Source: GCA-002712045 sp028112705
GTDB lineage: Bacteria; Pseudomonadota; Alphaproteobacteria; Rhodobacterales; Rhodobacteraceae
Direction of reading: 5' to 3'
DNA length: 64,000 nt
Assembly (NCBI GenBank): GCA_028112705.1
Contig: JAOGYN010000009.1
Span: 17,483-81,482, forward strand
The notes under the pieces were generated by a model that did not search any database, was not told the DNA's origin, and was given only the letters and a program-made list of their open reading frames with translations. Of the stretch, positions 36,979-46,552 are shown piece after piece (position 1 is the stretch's first letter; the number at the start of each line of letters is the position of its first letter). Made by a program: the position numbers and the translations under genes.

Positions 36979-37743
36979 TTAAATTATTATCGAGTGCCCA
37001 TTTTCTAAAATATTTGTGGCTATTTCTGTGAAATCTTTTGAATCAGTTTCATGAAGCTGTTCTTTATGAACAACTAATGGAGGTAATAATGAAAAAGTAC
37101 CTTTGCTACCTTTTTTCATCTGAATTATAATGCGGTTTGCATCAGATTTATGTCGTGAATAGATGGGTTTTATCTTTATATTTCCAAAATATTTGGTACT
37201 TTCACTTAAGATATCTGGTAGACGCTCAGCACCAATTAATAAAGTCGCCATACCTCCTTGTTTTAAGCGTTTTGATGAAATTTTAACCCATTCAGCCAAA
37301 TTTAATTTTTCACGCAGGCTTATATTCTTCCCTATATTTTTAGAATGAGTGCCCATATTATTATAGTAAAAGGGAGGGTTTGAGATCACATGGTCAAAAC
37401 TTTGCTCTTGTAGTTCTTGGGGTAAATTTTGAATGTCAGCACAGTAAATATTTGCCTTTGAATTTAGGGTCGCATTTTTTTTTGCTAGATCAGCATAGAG
37501 TTTTTGGATTTCAACACCGTTTAGTTTTAAATTACTTATGCGTGCCCCTAAACACATTAAGACAGCACCAACACCACACCCTAGTTCCAATATTTTTTGT
37601 GTTTTTTGTGCTGGTATAGCTGCCGCTAATAAAACAGCATCCATAGAAGATCTGAATCCATTCTTAGGTTGTAGAAGATTTACCCTACCCCCAAGAAAAC
37701 CATCTTGTGTGGTTTGTCCCAAATCTACTTTGGTTACATTCAT
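36979..37743 (-). CDS. tRNA1(Val) A37 N6-methyltransferase-like (TrmN6 family)
   Basis: A 254-residue SAM-dependent methyltransferase with motif I ILELGCGVGAVLMCLGAR and motif IV SNPPFYYN, the NPPF/Y signature of amino (N6-adenine) methyltransferases. The N-terminal DGFLGGRVNLLQPKNGFRSS with a following MDAVLLA is typical of the YfiC/TrmN6 group. It overlaps the DUF2007 gene by four bases (ATGA). Protein-glutamine methyltransferase activity is less likely. Confidence 0.8.
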   Translation of the reverse strand: MNVTKVDLGQTTQDGFLGGRVNLLQPKNGFRSSMDAVLLAAAIPAQKTQKILELGCGVGAVLMCLGARISNLKLNGVEIQKLYADLAKKNATLNSKANIYCADIQNLPQELQEQSFDHVISNPPFYYNNMGTHSKNIGKNISLREKLNLAEWVKISSKRLKQGGMATLLIGAERLPDILSESTKYFGNIKIKPIYSRHKSDANRIIIQMKKGSKGTFSLLPPLVVHKEQLHETDSKDFTEIATNILENGHSIII

Positions 37744-37952
37744 GCTAGTTCTATACCATTATCCAATAATATCTTCTCAGCTTCAACGATTGCACTATCT
37801 GGAACTAATATTCGTCTAGGAAGTATGTTTATTGATCCCTCCAACGCACTCATATGGACGTCTAATTCAAAGTAATCTATACTCTCATTTGTTAAAAGTA
37901 ATTTTATGTGTGCGATGGTAGTCAAATCATTTGTTCTAATAAGTTCTTTCAT
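37740..37952 (-). CDS. DUF2007 domain protein
   Basis: A 70-residue protein beginning MKELIRTNDLTTIAHIKLLL with the DUF2007 pattern (short alpha/beta ACT-like fold; IDYFELDVHMSALEGS and PRRILVPD). The frame is open to 38060, but the upstream residues are hydrophobic nonsense overlapping the divergent polyprenyl synthase leader. Translationally coupled to the methyltransferase gene. Function is unknown; the pairing is one I recall from Rhodobacterales genomes. Confidence 0.75.
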   Translation of the reverse strand: MKELIRTNDLTTIAHIKLLLTNESIDYFELDVHMSALEGSINILPRRILVPDSAIVEAEKILLDNGIELA

Positions 37953-37999
37953 AAAAATACTAAAGACTGAATGGTTTACATTGTCGAGACAAACTATAT

Positions 38000-39004
38000 A
38001 TGAAAAATATGAATAATAATAAAAATAATCCAATAGAAGTTTTACAGTTGTATCTGGCATCGGAAATGCACTCAGTGAATCGCTTAATCAATACTTATAT
38101 GAAGTCAGAAACGGCACCAATAATTTCAAAACTTGCCAACCATCTCATTAATGCTGGTGGTAAAAGATTACGTCCTTTACTTACTTTAGCTGCAGCAAAT
38201 TTATGCAATTATAATGGTACTTCACACGTTAAACTGGCTGCTGCGATTGAATTTATACACACAGCCACTCTTTTACACGATGATGTAGTTGATGAAAGTT
38301 TACAAAGAAGGGGTAAGCCTACTGCGAACCTTTTGTGGGACAATCAATCATCTATTTTGGTAGGTGACTATCTTTTTTCAAAATCGTTTCAACTTATGGT
38401 TGAGGCGGGTTCGTTAAAGGTTTTGTCTGTATTAGCTGATGCATCAGCTACGATATCTGAGGGAGAAATTCTACAATTGAGCGCTGTTAAAAATATAAAT
38501 ACTGATGAAGAAACTTATTTTAAAATTATTGATGGAAAAACAGCTGCTCTGTTTTCAGCAGCGACGAAAGTTGGTGCAATTATCTCTAATATGGATGAAA
38601 CCCATGTTGATGCACTTACGAATTTTGGAAAAGCATTGGGTATAAGTTTTCAATTAACAGATGATTTATTAGACTATACTGGCTTTGAGGAAAGTTTAGG
38701 GAAAAATATTGGTGATGATTACCGAGAAGGTAAGATAACCCTTCCACTTATCAAAGCTATAAATAAATCCTCTGGTGACGAAATTATTTTTTGGGAAAAA
38801 ACAGTTGGTAAAGGTGTGCAAGAACCATCTGATCTAAAGCAAGCTTTATTTTTGATGAAAAAATATGGTACACTTAATGACACCCGTCACGAGGCGATCA
38901 TATGGGCCACTAAGGCGGCTGATTACCTTGAAATATTTCCGGAATGTGAAATGAAAACCACTTTGAAAGAATTAACATCCTTTGTTGTCTCTAGGGTTAA
39001 TTAA
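38000..39004 (+). CDS. ispB: Polyprenyl diphosphate synthase (octaprenyl/solanesyl type)
   Basis: A 334-residue trans-prenyltransferase with the first aspartate-rich motif LLHDDVVDESLQRRGKPTAN and the second QLTDDLLDY. NAGGKRLRPLL binds the homoallylic diphosphate. It elongates farnesyl diphosphate with isopentenyl units to the ubiquinone side chain. The small residue pattern before the first DDxxD (ATLLHDD) fits long-chain products. Divergent from DUF2007 (47 bases) and convergent with ispE, whose stop it overlaps by four bases. Confidence 0.9.
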   Translation: MKNMNNNKNNPIEVLQLYLASEMHSVNRLINTYMKSETAPIISKLANHLINAGGKRLRPLLTLAAANLCNYNGTSHVKLAAAIEFIHTATLLHDDVVDESLQRRGKPTANLLWDNQSSILVGDYLFSKSFQLMVEAGSLKVLSVLADASATISEGEILQLSAVKNINTDEETYFKIIDGKTAALFSAATKVGAIISNMDETHVDALTNFGKALGISFQLTDDLLDYTGFEESLGKNIGDDYREGKITLPLIKAINKSSGDEIIFWEKTVGKGVQEPSDLKQALFLMKKYGTLNDTRHEAIIWATKAADYLEIFPECEMKTTLKELTSFVVSRVN

Positions 39005-39828
39005 ATTAATTTAACCATCTTACACCACATGTTAGGAAATTTTATTTTTGCCTGTGATAATGCTCTCATCGCACTTACCTCATCATCAAATAAGCCAAAA
39101 CAAGTCGTGCCAGATCCAGACATTTGGGTGTAGTAATTGCCTTTTTGTACATTCAGAAAATTAATTATATCTCTTAAAAGAGGTACAATAGTAATTGAAG
39201 TTTGAAGTAAGTCATTTCTTAATTTATTAAGATAATTTGCAAACTCTTCAATTGAATCAGTACCTTTAAAAGTACACATTTTCTCATTATGTTTATTTTT
39301 AAGATTATTAAAAACCTTCGCTGTTGATAAGCCAATATTTGGTTTGATTAAAACAATATGTAAGTTACTTGGAATAGAGACCGGAGTAATTTTTTCACCA
39401 ATACCTTGAACAATTGCTGTTTCTTTTAACAGACAAATGGGCACATCAGCCCCTAACACTTCCGGTGTTTTGGGAATCGGTATATTCCACAATTTTGATA
39501 GTGAGCGTAGCGTTGCTGCAGCATCTGCTGAGCCTCCACCCAACCCAGCTTCGACTGGTAGATTTTTTATTAAATTAATATGTGCTTTACCATCTGGCAA
39601 TAAAAATTTGGCAGCTTTTATTACAATATTATCAGTGTCTTTTGGAACATTATCAGCAAAAGGACCCTCAATCGTTAACTTTAACTCATTGGAAGTTCTT
39701 ACTTCAATTATGTCTCCAATATTGGCAAAAGTTACTAAACTGTGTAGTTCATGATAACCATTTGACTTTAAACCTCGCACATGGAGGGCCAAGTTAACCT
39801 TTGCTGCAGCGAACGAGTTAATTTTCAT
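39001..39828 (-). CDS. ispE: 4-diphosphocytidyl-2-C-methyl-D-erythritol kinase
   Basis: A 275-residue GHMP kinase with the ATP-binding motif LPVEAGLGGGSADAAA, N-terminal AAAKVNLALHVRG and C-terminal MSGSGTTCFGLF. It phosphorylates CDP-methylerythritol in the MEP pathway, feeding the prenyl synthase next door. The gene lies 12 bases after the end of the TPR gene and probably belongs to the same minus-strand transcript. Confidence 0.94.
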   Translation of the reverse strand: MKINSFAAAKVNLALHVRGLKSNGYHELHSLVTFANIGDIIEVRTSNELKLTIEGPFADNVPKDTDNIVIKAAKFLLPDGKAHINLIKNLPVEAGLGGGSADAAATLRSLSKLWNIPIPKTPEVLGADVPICLLKETAIVQGIGEKITPVSIPSNLHIVLIKPNIGLSTAKVFNNLKNKHNEKMCTFKGTDSIEEFANYLNKLRNDLLQTSITIVPLLRDIINFLNVQKGNYYTQMSGSGTTCFGLFDDEVSAMRALSQAKIKFPNMWCKMVKLI

Positions 39829-39840
39829 TACAAGATGGGG

Positions 39841-41511
39841 TCATTCAGTTTCAGATATTAAGACGGCGTCTAAACCAATATTTAATTTTTTATTAATTCT
39901 TTTAGCATCTTTTTCTTCTGGATCAAAACTTAACGCACGACGCCACTGAAACTCAGCTTCTGTGTGACGATCAACAGCCCAATATACATCTCCTAAATGG
40001 TCATTTATAATAGGATCTAAGGGCATTAGCTCTGTGGCTCGCTCCATATGGATTACAGCTTCTGAATATTTTTCCAACCGATAGAGAGCCCACCCTAGGC
40101 TGTCTGTTATATAGCCATCATTTGGTTGACCTCTTACAGCTCGTTTAATTAAGTCTAGAGCCTCTTCTAAATGTATTCCTTTTTCAACAAGAGAGTATCC
40201 AAAATAATTTAATAATGATGGTTGGTTGGGCTCTATTGCTAATGCTTTTCTGAAATCTACTTCAGCTAATTCCCAATTTCCTAGACGTTCATTGCAAATA
40301 CCTTTTGCATAATATTCAAACCAACTCTTCAGGCCTTTATTCTCTATCAGAAGGATTGCTTCATTATATATAATTGAAGCTTCAAGGAACTTTTCACTGC
40401 GCCTTAATGAGTTTCCTAGTGTTGTGTGTAGCTCTATATCCTTCGGATTATCTCTTACTAAGGCTATTAAAACTTCGATCGAACCTTCTTCTTTACCTTG
40501 AAAAAAAAGTGCATTTGCTCGTCCTATTTCGGCATTCTTGAATTTAATATGATTGTTGGGAACATTATTGTAATTTTCAATTGTAAGTTTGTATTGCTCC
40601 AAATTCAAAAGGTTTTTAGATATTAATAAAATGTTCTCAATGTTTTTATTATCTATATGATGCACCAATCGTGAATAAATGAGTGATAAAGCATAGTCTT
40701 TTTCGTTATTTATTGCATTAGCAACAGTATAAAGTGCTAATGCAGCCCCTTGTTTTGAATTGGTAATATAATCATATTTAACTGGTGCTCCAGCATCTAT
40801 CAAACGGCGTAATTTGGAGATCTCAAGGTCATCATTTCCAATTAAAAACCTATCTAATAATTCAACGGCTTCTAGGTTCTTTCCTATTTGCGCCATTATT
40901 TGAGCATGGGCAATTACTGACTCTCGATCAATTAAATTAGAACCATTTGTAAAATTAGATAAAATGGCATCTGCTTTTTCAAAATCACCTACCATTGCGA
41001 GGGCAAGTGCTAGGTGATTTCGTGAGATAGAACCCAGCTTTTTGGCGTTTTCAGATTCCTTGAAATAATTTAACCCCTTCCCAATATTTCCAGCGCCTAT
41101 TTCCAGCCAACCGGTTAGTATAGCTTCCAAATATATATTGAATTGATTTGGTTCATTTAATAATAATTTTGCCCTATTAAATTCTTCATTCTTAATGGCA
41201 TTTGTGAGCATCAATAGTGAAGTTATTGGTGCCTCTTCTTTGAGTTTTATTAACCTTTTGGAAAAAAATAATGCATCTGAAAAATTACCATTTTTTATGT
41301 TTGATCTTACAGCTCCATTAAGTAGCAAAACATTATAGGCATCGTTTTCTAATGAAAGTGAGTAAAATTTTGAGGCAGAAGAAAAGTCATTGTTACGTTC
41401 TGCATGAATTGCTGACAGATATGATCCAGCGTTGTTATCTGAGGTTGCACTAAATGCTGTAAAGCACCAGATTAGCAAAGCGTATGAGGTATATTTAATA
41501 TTAAGGTTCAA
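39841..41511 (-). CDS. Exported tetratricopeptide repeat protein
   Basis: A 556-residue protein with an N-terminal signal sequence (hydrophobic stretch through residue 22, ending FSATSD) and many TPR-like helix pairs. The best-conserved ones lie in the C-terminal 200 residues, for example GNWELAEVDFRKALAIEPNQ, DSLGWALYRLEKYSEAVIHM and DRHTEAEFQWRRALSFDPEE. TPR arrays mediate protein contacts; it is likely periplasmic or lipid-surface attached. Located between ETF-QO and ispE, as I recall in Rhodobacterales. Function unknown. Confidence 0.82.
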   Translation of the reverse strand: MNLNIKYTSYALLIWCFTAFSATSDNNAGSYLSAIHAERNNDFSSASKFYSLSLENDAYNVLLLNGAVRSNIKNGNFSDALFFSKRLIKLKEEAPITSLLMLTNAIKNEEFNRAKLLLNEPNQFNIYLEAILTGWLEIGAGNIGKGLNYFKESENAKKLGSISRNHLALALAMVGDFEKADAILSNFTNGSNLIDRESVIAHAQIMAQIGKNLEAVELLDRFLIGNDDLEISKLRRLIDAGAPVKYDYITNSKQGAALALYTVANAINNEKDYALSLIYSRLVHHIDNKNIENILLISKNLLNLEQYKLTIENYNNVPNNHIKFKNAEIGRANALFFQGKEEGSIEVLIALVRDNPKDIELHTTLGNSLRRSEKFLEASIIYNEAILLIENKGLKSWFEYYAKGICNERLGNWELAEVDFRKALAIEPNQPSLLNYFGYSLVEKGIHLEEALDLIKRAVRGQPNDGYITDSLGWALYRLEKYSEAVIHMERATELMPLDPIINDHLGDVYWAVDRHTEAEFQWRRALSFDPEEKDAKRINKKLNIGLDAVLISETE

Positions 41512-41604
41512 AAGAAATATCCGTATTTATGAAATTAAAGGTAGCCTTGTAGTTATGCCAAATCAACATGATACTTAAATTCCAAATAAAGTTTTATTAT
41601 TTCG

Positions 41605-43260
41605 TCACATATTTGGATAGTTAGGACCTTCACCGCCCTGTGGAGTAACCCAAGTTATATTTTGACTTGGGTCTTTAATGTCACAAGTTTTGCAGTGAAC
41701 ACAGTTTTGAGCGTTAATTTGAAATATTGGATCAGATCCATCCTCTTTTGTTATTATTTCATACACTCCAGCTGGACAGTATTTTTGAGCGGGTTCTGCA
41801 AATTTGGGTAAATTTATTTTAATAGGAATTGAGGGATCTTTTAACTGCAAATGGCAAGGCTGCTCTTCTTCATGATTTGTTGCAGAAAAACTAACGTTAG
41901 TTAAGCGATCAAAACTTATTTTTCCATCTGGTCGCGGATATTCAAGAATTTTGTGATCAGATGCATTACCAGTTGATTCTGCATCATTTTTACCATGTTT
42001 CAAAGTTCCAAGAGGGTTCCAGCCAGTAAGATTTGCCACCCACATATCGAACCCACCAAGAATAAGGGAAGGAAATAATCCAAATTTTGACCATAATGGT
42101 TTAACATTTTTTACTCGTTTTAAATCTTTCGCAATTGGTCCTGACAATAAGTCTTGTTCATATTTTTCAAGTTCGTCACCCGATCTGCCATTCTTAATAG
42201 CATTTGCAGCTGCTTCAGCAGCAAAAATACCCGATAACATTGCATTGTGATTACCCTTAATTCGAGGAACATTAACTAAACCAGCCGAGCAACCTAACAA
42301 AGCACCCCCAGGAAAAATTACTTTTGGAATTGATTGCCAACCGCCTTCTGTTATTGCCCTGGCACCATACGCTACTCTTTTTCCACCTTGCAATAATTTG
42401 GCTATCTTAGGATGATGCTTGAATCTTTGGAATTCCATGTACGGAAAAAGATGTGGATTTTTATAATTTAAATGCACCACAAAACCAATGTATATTTGAT
42501 TATTGTCAAGATGGTAAATAAAAGATCCACCCCCTGCATTTCCACCTAATGGCCATCCCATCGTATGGGTGACGGTTCCCTCTTCATGATTTTTAGGGTC
42601 AATTTCCCAAATTTCTTTCATGCCTAGGCCAAACTTTGGCACATCACAATTTGCATCCAACGCATAATGTTTTATTAATTCCTTTGAAAGAGACCCTCTT
42701 ACTCCCTCAGATAAGAACACATATTTACCTCTTAATTCCATGCCTGGTTCATAACCATCGCCAGTTGTTCCATCTTTATTCTTTCCAAATTCGCCTGCTA
42801 TAACACCGACAAGTTCATTTTTCTCTCCAAACACTAGTTCTGAACAGGCCATGCCTGGGAAAATTTCTACTCCGAGCTCTTCTGCTTGTTCTGCCATCCA
42901 TCGACAAACATTTGCCATAGAAACAATATAATTTCCGTGATTATTCATTAAAGGAGGCATTGGAAAGTTTGGAATTCTTATTGACCCTGTCTCCCCTAGA
43001 ATTAAAAAATTATCTTTTTTTACTGGGACGGTTATAGGTGCGCCCTTGGTTTTCCAGTTTGGAATTAATGAATCTAAGCCACAGGTGTCTAGAACTGCAC
43101 CTGATAAAATATGAGCCCCAACTTCAGATCCCTTTTCTAGAACTACTACATCAAGATCTGCATTAAGTTGTTTTAACCTGATAGCTGCTGACAGACCAGC
43201 TGGTCCTGCCCCAACGATTACAACGTCATAATCCATGCTTTCACGTTCAATGTTCAACAT
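41605..43260 (-). CDS. Electron transfer flavoprotein-ubiquinone oxidoreductase
   Basis: A 551-residue FAD/4Fe-4S protein. The N-terminal FAD-binding VVIVGAGPAGLSAAIRL and the C-terminal cluster motif NCVHCKTCDIKDPSQNITW, with GGEGPNYPNM at the end, identify ETF-QO. It passes electrons from acyl-CoA dehydrogenases and dimethylglycine/sarcosine dehydrogenases through ETF to ubiquinone at the inner membrane, so it would serve the acyl-CoA dehydrogenase at 59.6 kb. ATG 43236 is an alternative start. Confidence 0.95.
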   Translation of the reverse strand: MLNIERESMDYDVVIVGAGPAGLSAAIRLKQLNADLDVVVLEKGSEVGAHILSGAVLDTCGLDSLIPNWKTKGAPITVPVKKDNFLILGETGSIRIPNFPMPPLMNNHGNYIVSMANVCRWMAEQAEELGVEIFPGMACSELVFGEKNELVGVIAGEFGKNKDGTTGDGYEPGMELRGKYVFLSEGVRGSLSKELIKHYALDANCDVPKFGLGMKEIWEIDPKNHEEGTVTHTMGWPLGGNAGGGSFIYHLDNNQIYIGFVVHLNYKNPHLFPYMEFQRFKHHPKIAKLLQGGKRVAYGARAITEGGWQSIPKVIFPGGALLGCSAGLVNVPRIKGNHNAMLSGIFAAEAAANAIKNGRSGDELEKYEQDLLSGPIAKDLKRVKNVKPLWSKFGLFPSLILGGFDMWVANLTGWNPLGTLKHGKNDAESTGNASDHKILEYPRPDGKISFDRLTNVSFSATNHEEEQPCHLQLKDPSIPIKINLPKFAEPAQKYCPAGVYEIITKEDGSDPIFQINAQNCVHCKTCDIKDPSQNITWVTPQGGEGPNYPNM

Positions 43261-43428
43261 TTTATATTACCCTTCTTAGTATTATAAGGCTAAAACTAGT
43301 AATTATAATATAATGCACTAAAGTAATGCCCGTCATAAGGTCAAATGTTATATTGCTTCATCAAGTCGCATCTGACTTGTGAGTAATCTTTTTGTTGAAA
43401 ATAAAAAGTGTCACTTTTCAAGACTAGC

Positions 43429-43459
43429 TTGACTTTATCAGGTATGATATTAATAAAAT
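43429..43459 (+). promoter_or_regulatory. Candidate sigma-70 promoter of greA
   Basis: TTGACT (43429-43434), a 19-base spacer and TAAAAT (43454-43459), ending about 38 bases before the greA start. The spacer is slightly long. The rest of 43261-43497 shows no gene and should also hold the divergent ETF-QO promoter. Confidence 0.4.
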
Positions 43460-43497
43460 TAAGACAATATACTCTTTTGGAAAGAAATTTTTAAGCT

Positions 43498-43968
43498 ATG
43501 GAAAAGATACCAATGACATCGTCTGGTTACAATGATCTGGACATGGAGTTAAAAAAGTTACGCTCATCTGAAAGACCAACTATTATTAAGGCAATAGCTG
43601 AGGCTCGAGAGCATGGGGATTTATCTGAAAATGCAGAATACCATTCTGCCAGAGAAAAGCAAAGTTTTATAGAAGGTAGAATTAAAGAACTCGAGTCAGT
43701 AATAGGTTTGGCTGAGATAATAGATATTTCTAAATTATCAGGAGCTATAAAATTTGGGGCTACGGTAAAGTTAATTGATGAGGATACTGAGCTAGAGGTC
43801 ACTTATAAATTTGTTGGTGAATTTGAAGCTGATTTAGAGAAAAATCTTTTGAATATAAAGTCTCCATTAGCTAGAGCGCTAATTGGTAAAGATATTGGAG
43901 ATAGTGTTGATGTAAAAACTCCTGGGGGTACAAGAAGTTATGAAGTACTTGAGGTGGGCTATGTCTAA
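43498..43968 (+). CDS. greA: Transcription elongation factor GreA
   Basis: A 156-residue protein with the GreA coiled-coil signature AREHGDLSENAEYHSAREKQ at residues about 37-56, whose acidic tip stimulates transcript cleavage in backtracked RNA polymerase, followed by the FKBP-like C-terminal domain (PLARALIGKDIGDSVDVKTP). The length is normal for GreA. It overlaps the next gene by eight bases. Confidence 0.96.
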   Translation: MEKIPMTSSGYNDLDMELKKLRSSERPTIIKAIAEAREHGDLSENAEYHSAREKQSFIEGRIKELESVIGLAEIIDISKLSGAIKFGATVKLIDEDTELEVTYKFVGEFEADLEKNLLNIKSPLARALIGKDIGDSVDVKTPGGTRSYEVLEVGYV

Positions 43969-44983
43969 CATTAAAAAGATAAATCAAAATTTTTCTACGA
44001 AAAAGTCTGATCCTGATTTAGATTTTGGAATTTATGGAAATAATAATTCTAATTCTTCTTTTATAGATATTAGCGCTATTGTTATTAGCATACTGTGGGT
44101 AATTTTTAGTATATTTTTTTTAACCTTTGGTGAGAAGCAAGATACCGAATCATTGGCTAAAACCTCTCTTTTGTTAAATTGTCTAGCCGTGTTTGTACCA
44201 GTAGCGATGATTGGTACTTTTTCTATGAATTTGAAAATGTCAAGAAAACTTAAAGATGAAGCCATAAAACTTCAAACAGCAGTTGATGTGATGCGCCGCA
44301 CTCAAATCACGCAACAACAAGTTTCAGGCCTCTCTGTAAAATCTGATGCTGGAAGAAAAATTGATGAAATAGCTAAATTTTCTACTCGACGAGAGACTAG
44401 CGATGTGCCGGGTACAAATGCTGCCCTAAAAAAACATAAACCAAGTTTTAGATCGGAGGAACCTCCTTTACCTCTTGATGGTAATGATAATAATTCAACC
44501 GATTCAAATGCATCAGTCACGATTGGTGATTTTATAAAAGCTGCTAACTTTCCAGATAATGCAAATGATAAAGATGGGTTAGGATCACTTCGAAAAGCTT
44601 TAGAGGACCGTGATTTGGCTAAACTTCTTCATGCTGCTCAAGATACGCTTCGAATCATGTCAGAAGATGGAATTTACGTTGATGTGGTTGGCATTACTAT
44701 TGGAAAAGTTGAGTTATGGCGTGATTTTGGTAATGGTAAAAGGGGTAAGGAAATTTCAGGTATTGCGGGTTTTCATGATACTTCAATTTTAGAAAAGGTG
44801 AGCTTGCGGTTCAAGACTGATACAGTATTTATGGATGTTGTGCACCATTTTTTACGTCAGTTTGATGTCGTATTTACTGAATTTTCAAAAAATGCTTCAG
44901 ATGATGAAATTTTTAAGTTTTCAAAAACTAGAACTGCATTAACCTTCTTAATTTTAGCAAGCGTCGCTGGTACCTTTGATTAA
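43961..44983 (+). CDS. Membrane protein of unknown function downstream of greA
   Basis: A 340-residue protein with a polar N-terminus, two closely spaced transmembrane helices (about residues 43-65 and 75-100), then a coiled/low-complexity cytosolic region rich in Ser, Asp and Asn (residues 120-190), and a folded C-terminal domain of about 150 residues (GDFIKAANFPDNANDKDGLG onward, ending VFMDVVHHFLRQFD). I do not recognise the domain. It overlaps greA by eight bases; ATG 43961 is taken rather than the longer in-frame start inside greA. Coupling to greA could mean nothing more than operon compaction. Confidence 0.7.
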   Translation: MSNIKKINQNFSTKKSDPDLDFGIYGNNNSNSSFIDISAIVISILWVIFSIFFLTFGEKQDTESLAKTSLLLNCLAVFVPVAMIGTFSMNLKMSRKLKDEAIKLQTAVDVMRRTQITQQQVSGLSVKSDAGRKIDEIAKFSTRRETSDVPGTNAALKKHKPSFRSEEPPLPLDGNDNNSTDSNASVTIGDFIKAANFPDNANDKDGLGSLRKALEDRDLAKLLHAAQDTLRIMSEDGIYVDVVGITIGKVELWRDFGNGKRGKEISGIAGFHDTSILEKVSLRFKTDTVFMDVVHHFLRQFDVVFTEFSKNASDDEIFKFSKTRTALTFLILASVAGTFD

Positions 44984-45017
44984 TAGATTTTATAAAAATG
45001 TATTAACTTAATTAAAA

Positions 45018-45887
45018 TTATGCTCTGACAAGATCTTCATATTCTGCAGAGATTTCTTTCGTCAATGCTCCAACTGTAAAGCTATGAGTGCCTATCTGGC
45101 CAACTGGTGTTACTTCTGCAGCAGTTCCTGTAAGCCAACATTGTTCAAAACTGTCTAACTCAGTTGGTAAAATATGTCGTTCATGAACAGATATATTTTT
45201 TGCTTTCAAAAGGTTTATAATAGTTTGCCGGGTGATTCCATTTAAAAAGGTATCAGCTAAGGGCGTATGAACCTCACCATCCTTGACGAAAAATATATTT
45301 GCACCTGTGGCTTCGGCTACGTATCCTCGATGATCATACATCAATGAATCTGAACATCCTTTTGCTTCTGCATCATGTTTAGACATAGTACAAATCATAT
45401 AAAGTCCAGATGCTTTTGCATGACAAGGGATGGTTTCAGGAGATGGGCGCTTCCACTTTGAAATATCTAATTTAGCACCCTCCATTTTAGCATCACCATA
45501 ATAAGCTCCCCACTCCCATACGGCCACGGCCATTCTTACTGGATTTGCTGCCGACGCTACTCCCATTTCAGTACCTGATCCACGCCAGCAAATAACTCTT
45601 ACGTAAGCTTCAGACAAACCACTAATTTTTAATGTTTCATATTTTGCAGCTTCAATTTCAGCTATGGTATAAGGGATAGGCATATCCAACATTTTACCAC
45701 TAGCTAGTAACCGTTTTGAATGATCTTCACTTTTAAATATTTTACCATTATAGGCCCGCTCTCCTTCAAATACTGAGCTTGCATAGTGCAATGCATGAGT
45801 AAGGATATGGATTTGTGCATTTCGCCATGGAACTAACTCACCATCTAACCAAATATAACCATCGCGATTATCGTATGATACATCCAT
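45018..45887 (-). CDS. ilvE: Branched-chain amino acid aminotransferase
   Basis: A 289-residue fold-type IV PLP transaminase with PCHAKASGLYMICTMSK (PLP lysine region), EATGANIFFVKDGEVHTP, NGITRQTI and LTGTAAEVTPVGQI. It transfers the amino group in the last step of valine, leucine and isoleucine synthesis. It is divergent from the petP-petR regulators (159 bases between), the same neighbourhood I recall in Rhodobacterales. Confidence 0.93.
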   Translation of the reverse strand: MDVSYDNRDGYIWLDGELVPWRNAQIHILTHALHYASSVFEGERAYNGKIFKSEDHSKRLLASGKMLDMPIPYTIAEIEAAKYETLKISGLSEAYVRVICWRGSGTEMGVASAANPVRMAVAVWEWGAYYGDAKMEGAKLDISKWKRPSPETIPCHAKASGLYMICTMSKHDAEAKGCSDSLMYDHRGYVAEATGANIFFVKDGEVHTPLADTFLNGITRQTIINLLKAKNISVHERHILPTELDSFEQCWLTGTAAEVTPVGQIGTHSFTVGALTKEISAEYEDLVRA

Positions 45888-46045
45888 TTTAATATTCCTG
45901 TGCTAAGCTATTGTCTATTTTTGGTCATAAGGATTAAAGGGTCAAAGTAAACACTTTGTTTGTTTAAAAATAATAATTTTTAACATTCACACCTTGGAAA
46001 GTCAATAAGACTGACTTATGCTAAAACTTATTTGGGTGAGTAGGA

Positions 46046-46552
46046 ATGCAAGATAAAAGATCAAATCAACAAATTTTATTTCTAACAGATGAGCAGTTAA
46101 GGCTTGGCATTGAGGCAATGTTTTTTGCTTATAAGGGCATTACCATTGATCCTGATAATATTTTAAAGAACTATTCTTATGGGCGAGCACATCATCGAGC
46201 CATTCACTTTATAAATAGTTACCCTGGGACTACAGTAAATAATTTATTGCAAATTCTGGGAGTAACAAAGCAATCTTTAAATAGGGTTTTAAGATCTTTG
46301 ATTATGGATGGATTGGTTGAAGTTAATATTGGAAAGATTGATAAAAGACAAAGAAATCTCATTCTTACCACTAAAGGAAAAGATTTAGAAAATAAACTTT
46401 CTATATCTCAACGTGATCGAATGCGATTAGCCTATAAGGCGGCTGGACCTGACGCGGTGGCTGGTTTTAGAACGGTTTTGGATTATATTGATGATCCAAA
46501 TGGGACTGAAGATAAAAACCAGATTGGTTTAGATAGTGAGTTGCTAGAATGA
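46046..46552 (+). CDS. petP: MarR-family regulator (PetP-like)
   Basis: A 168-residue MarR-type protein with a winged-helix domain: PGTTVNNLLQILGVTKQSLN as the recognition helix and DKRQRNLILTTKGKDLE as the wing. The N- and C-terminal helices form the dimer interface. Its stop overlaps the petR start by four bases. In Rhodobacter capsulatus petP and petR form such an overlapping pair that is needed for cytochrome bc1 gene expression; assignment here rests on this arrangement and on the neighbour ilvE. Confidence 0.8.
   Translation: MQDKRSNQQILFLTDEQLRLGIEAMFFAYKGITIDPDNILKNYSYGRAHHRAIHFINSYPGTTVNNLLQILGVTKQSLNRVLRSLIMDGLVEVNIGKIDKRQRNLILTTKGKDLENKLSISQRDRMRLAYKAAGPDAVAGFRTVLDYIDDPNGTEDKNQIGLDSELLE

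Noticed and set aside
38000..39004. Geranylgeranyl diphosphate synthase for retinal/carotenoid supply
   Set aside because: The neighbourhood (ispE, ETF-QO) and the motif context fit the long-chain quinone-type synthase, and no crt gene is nearby.
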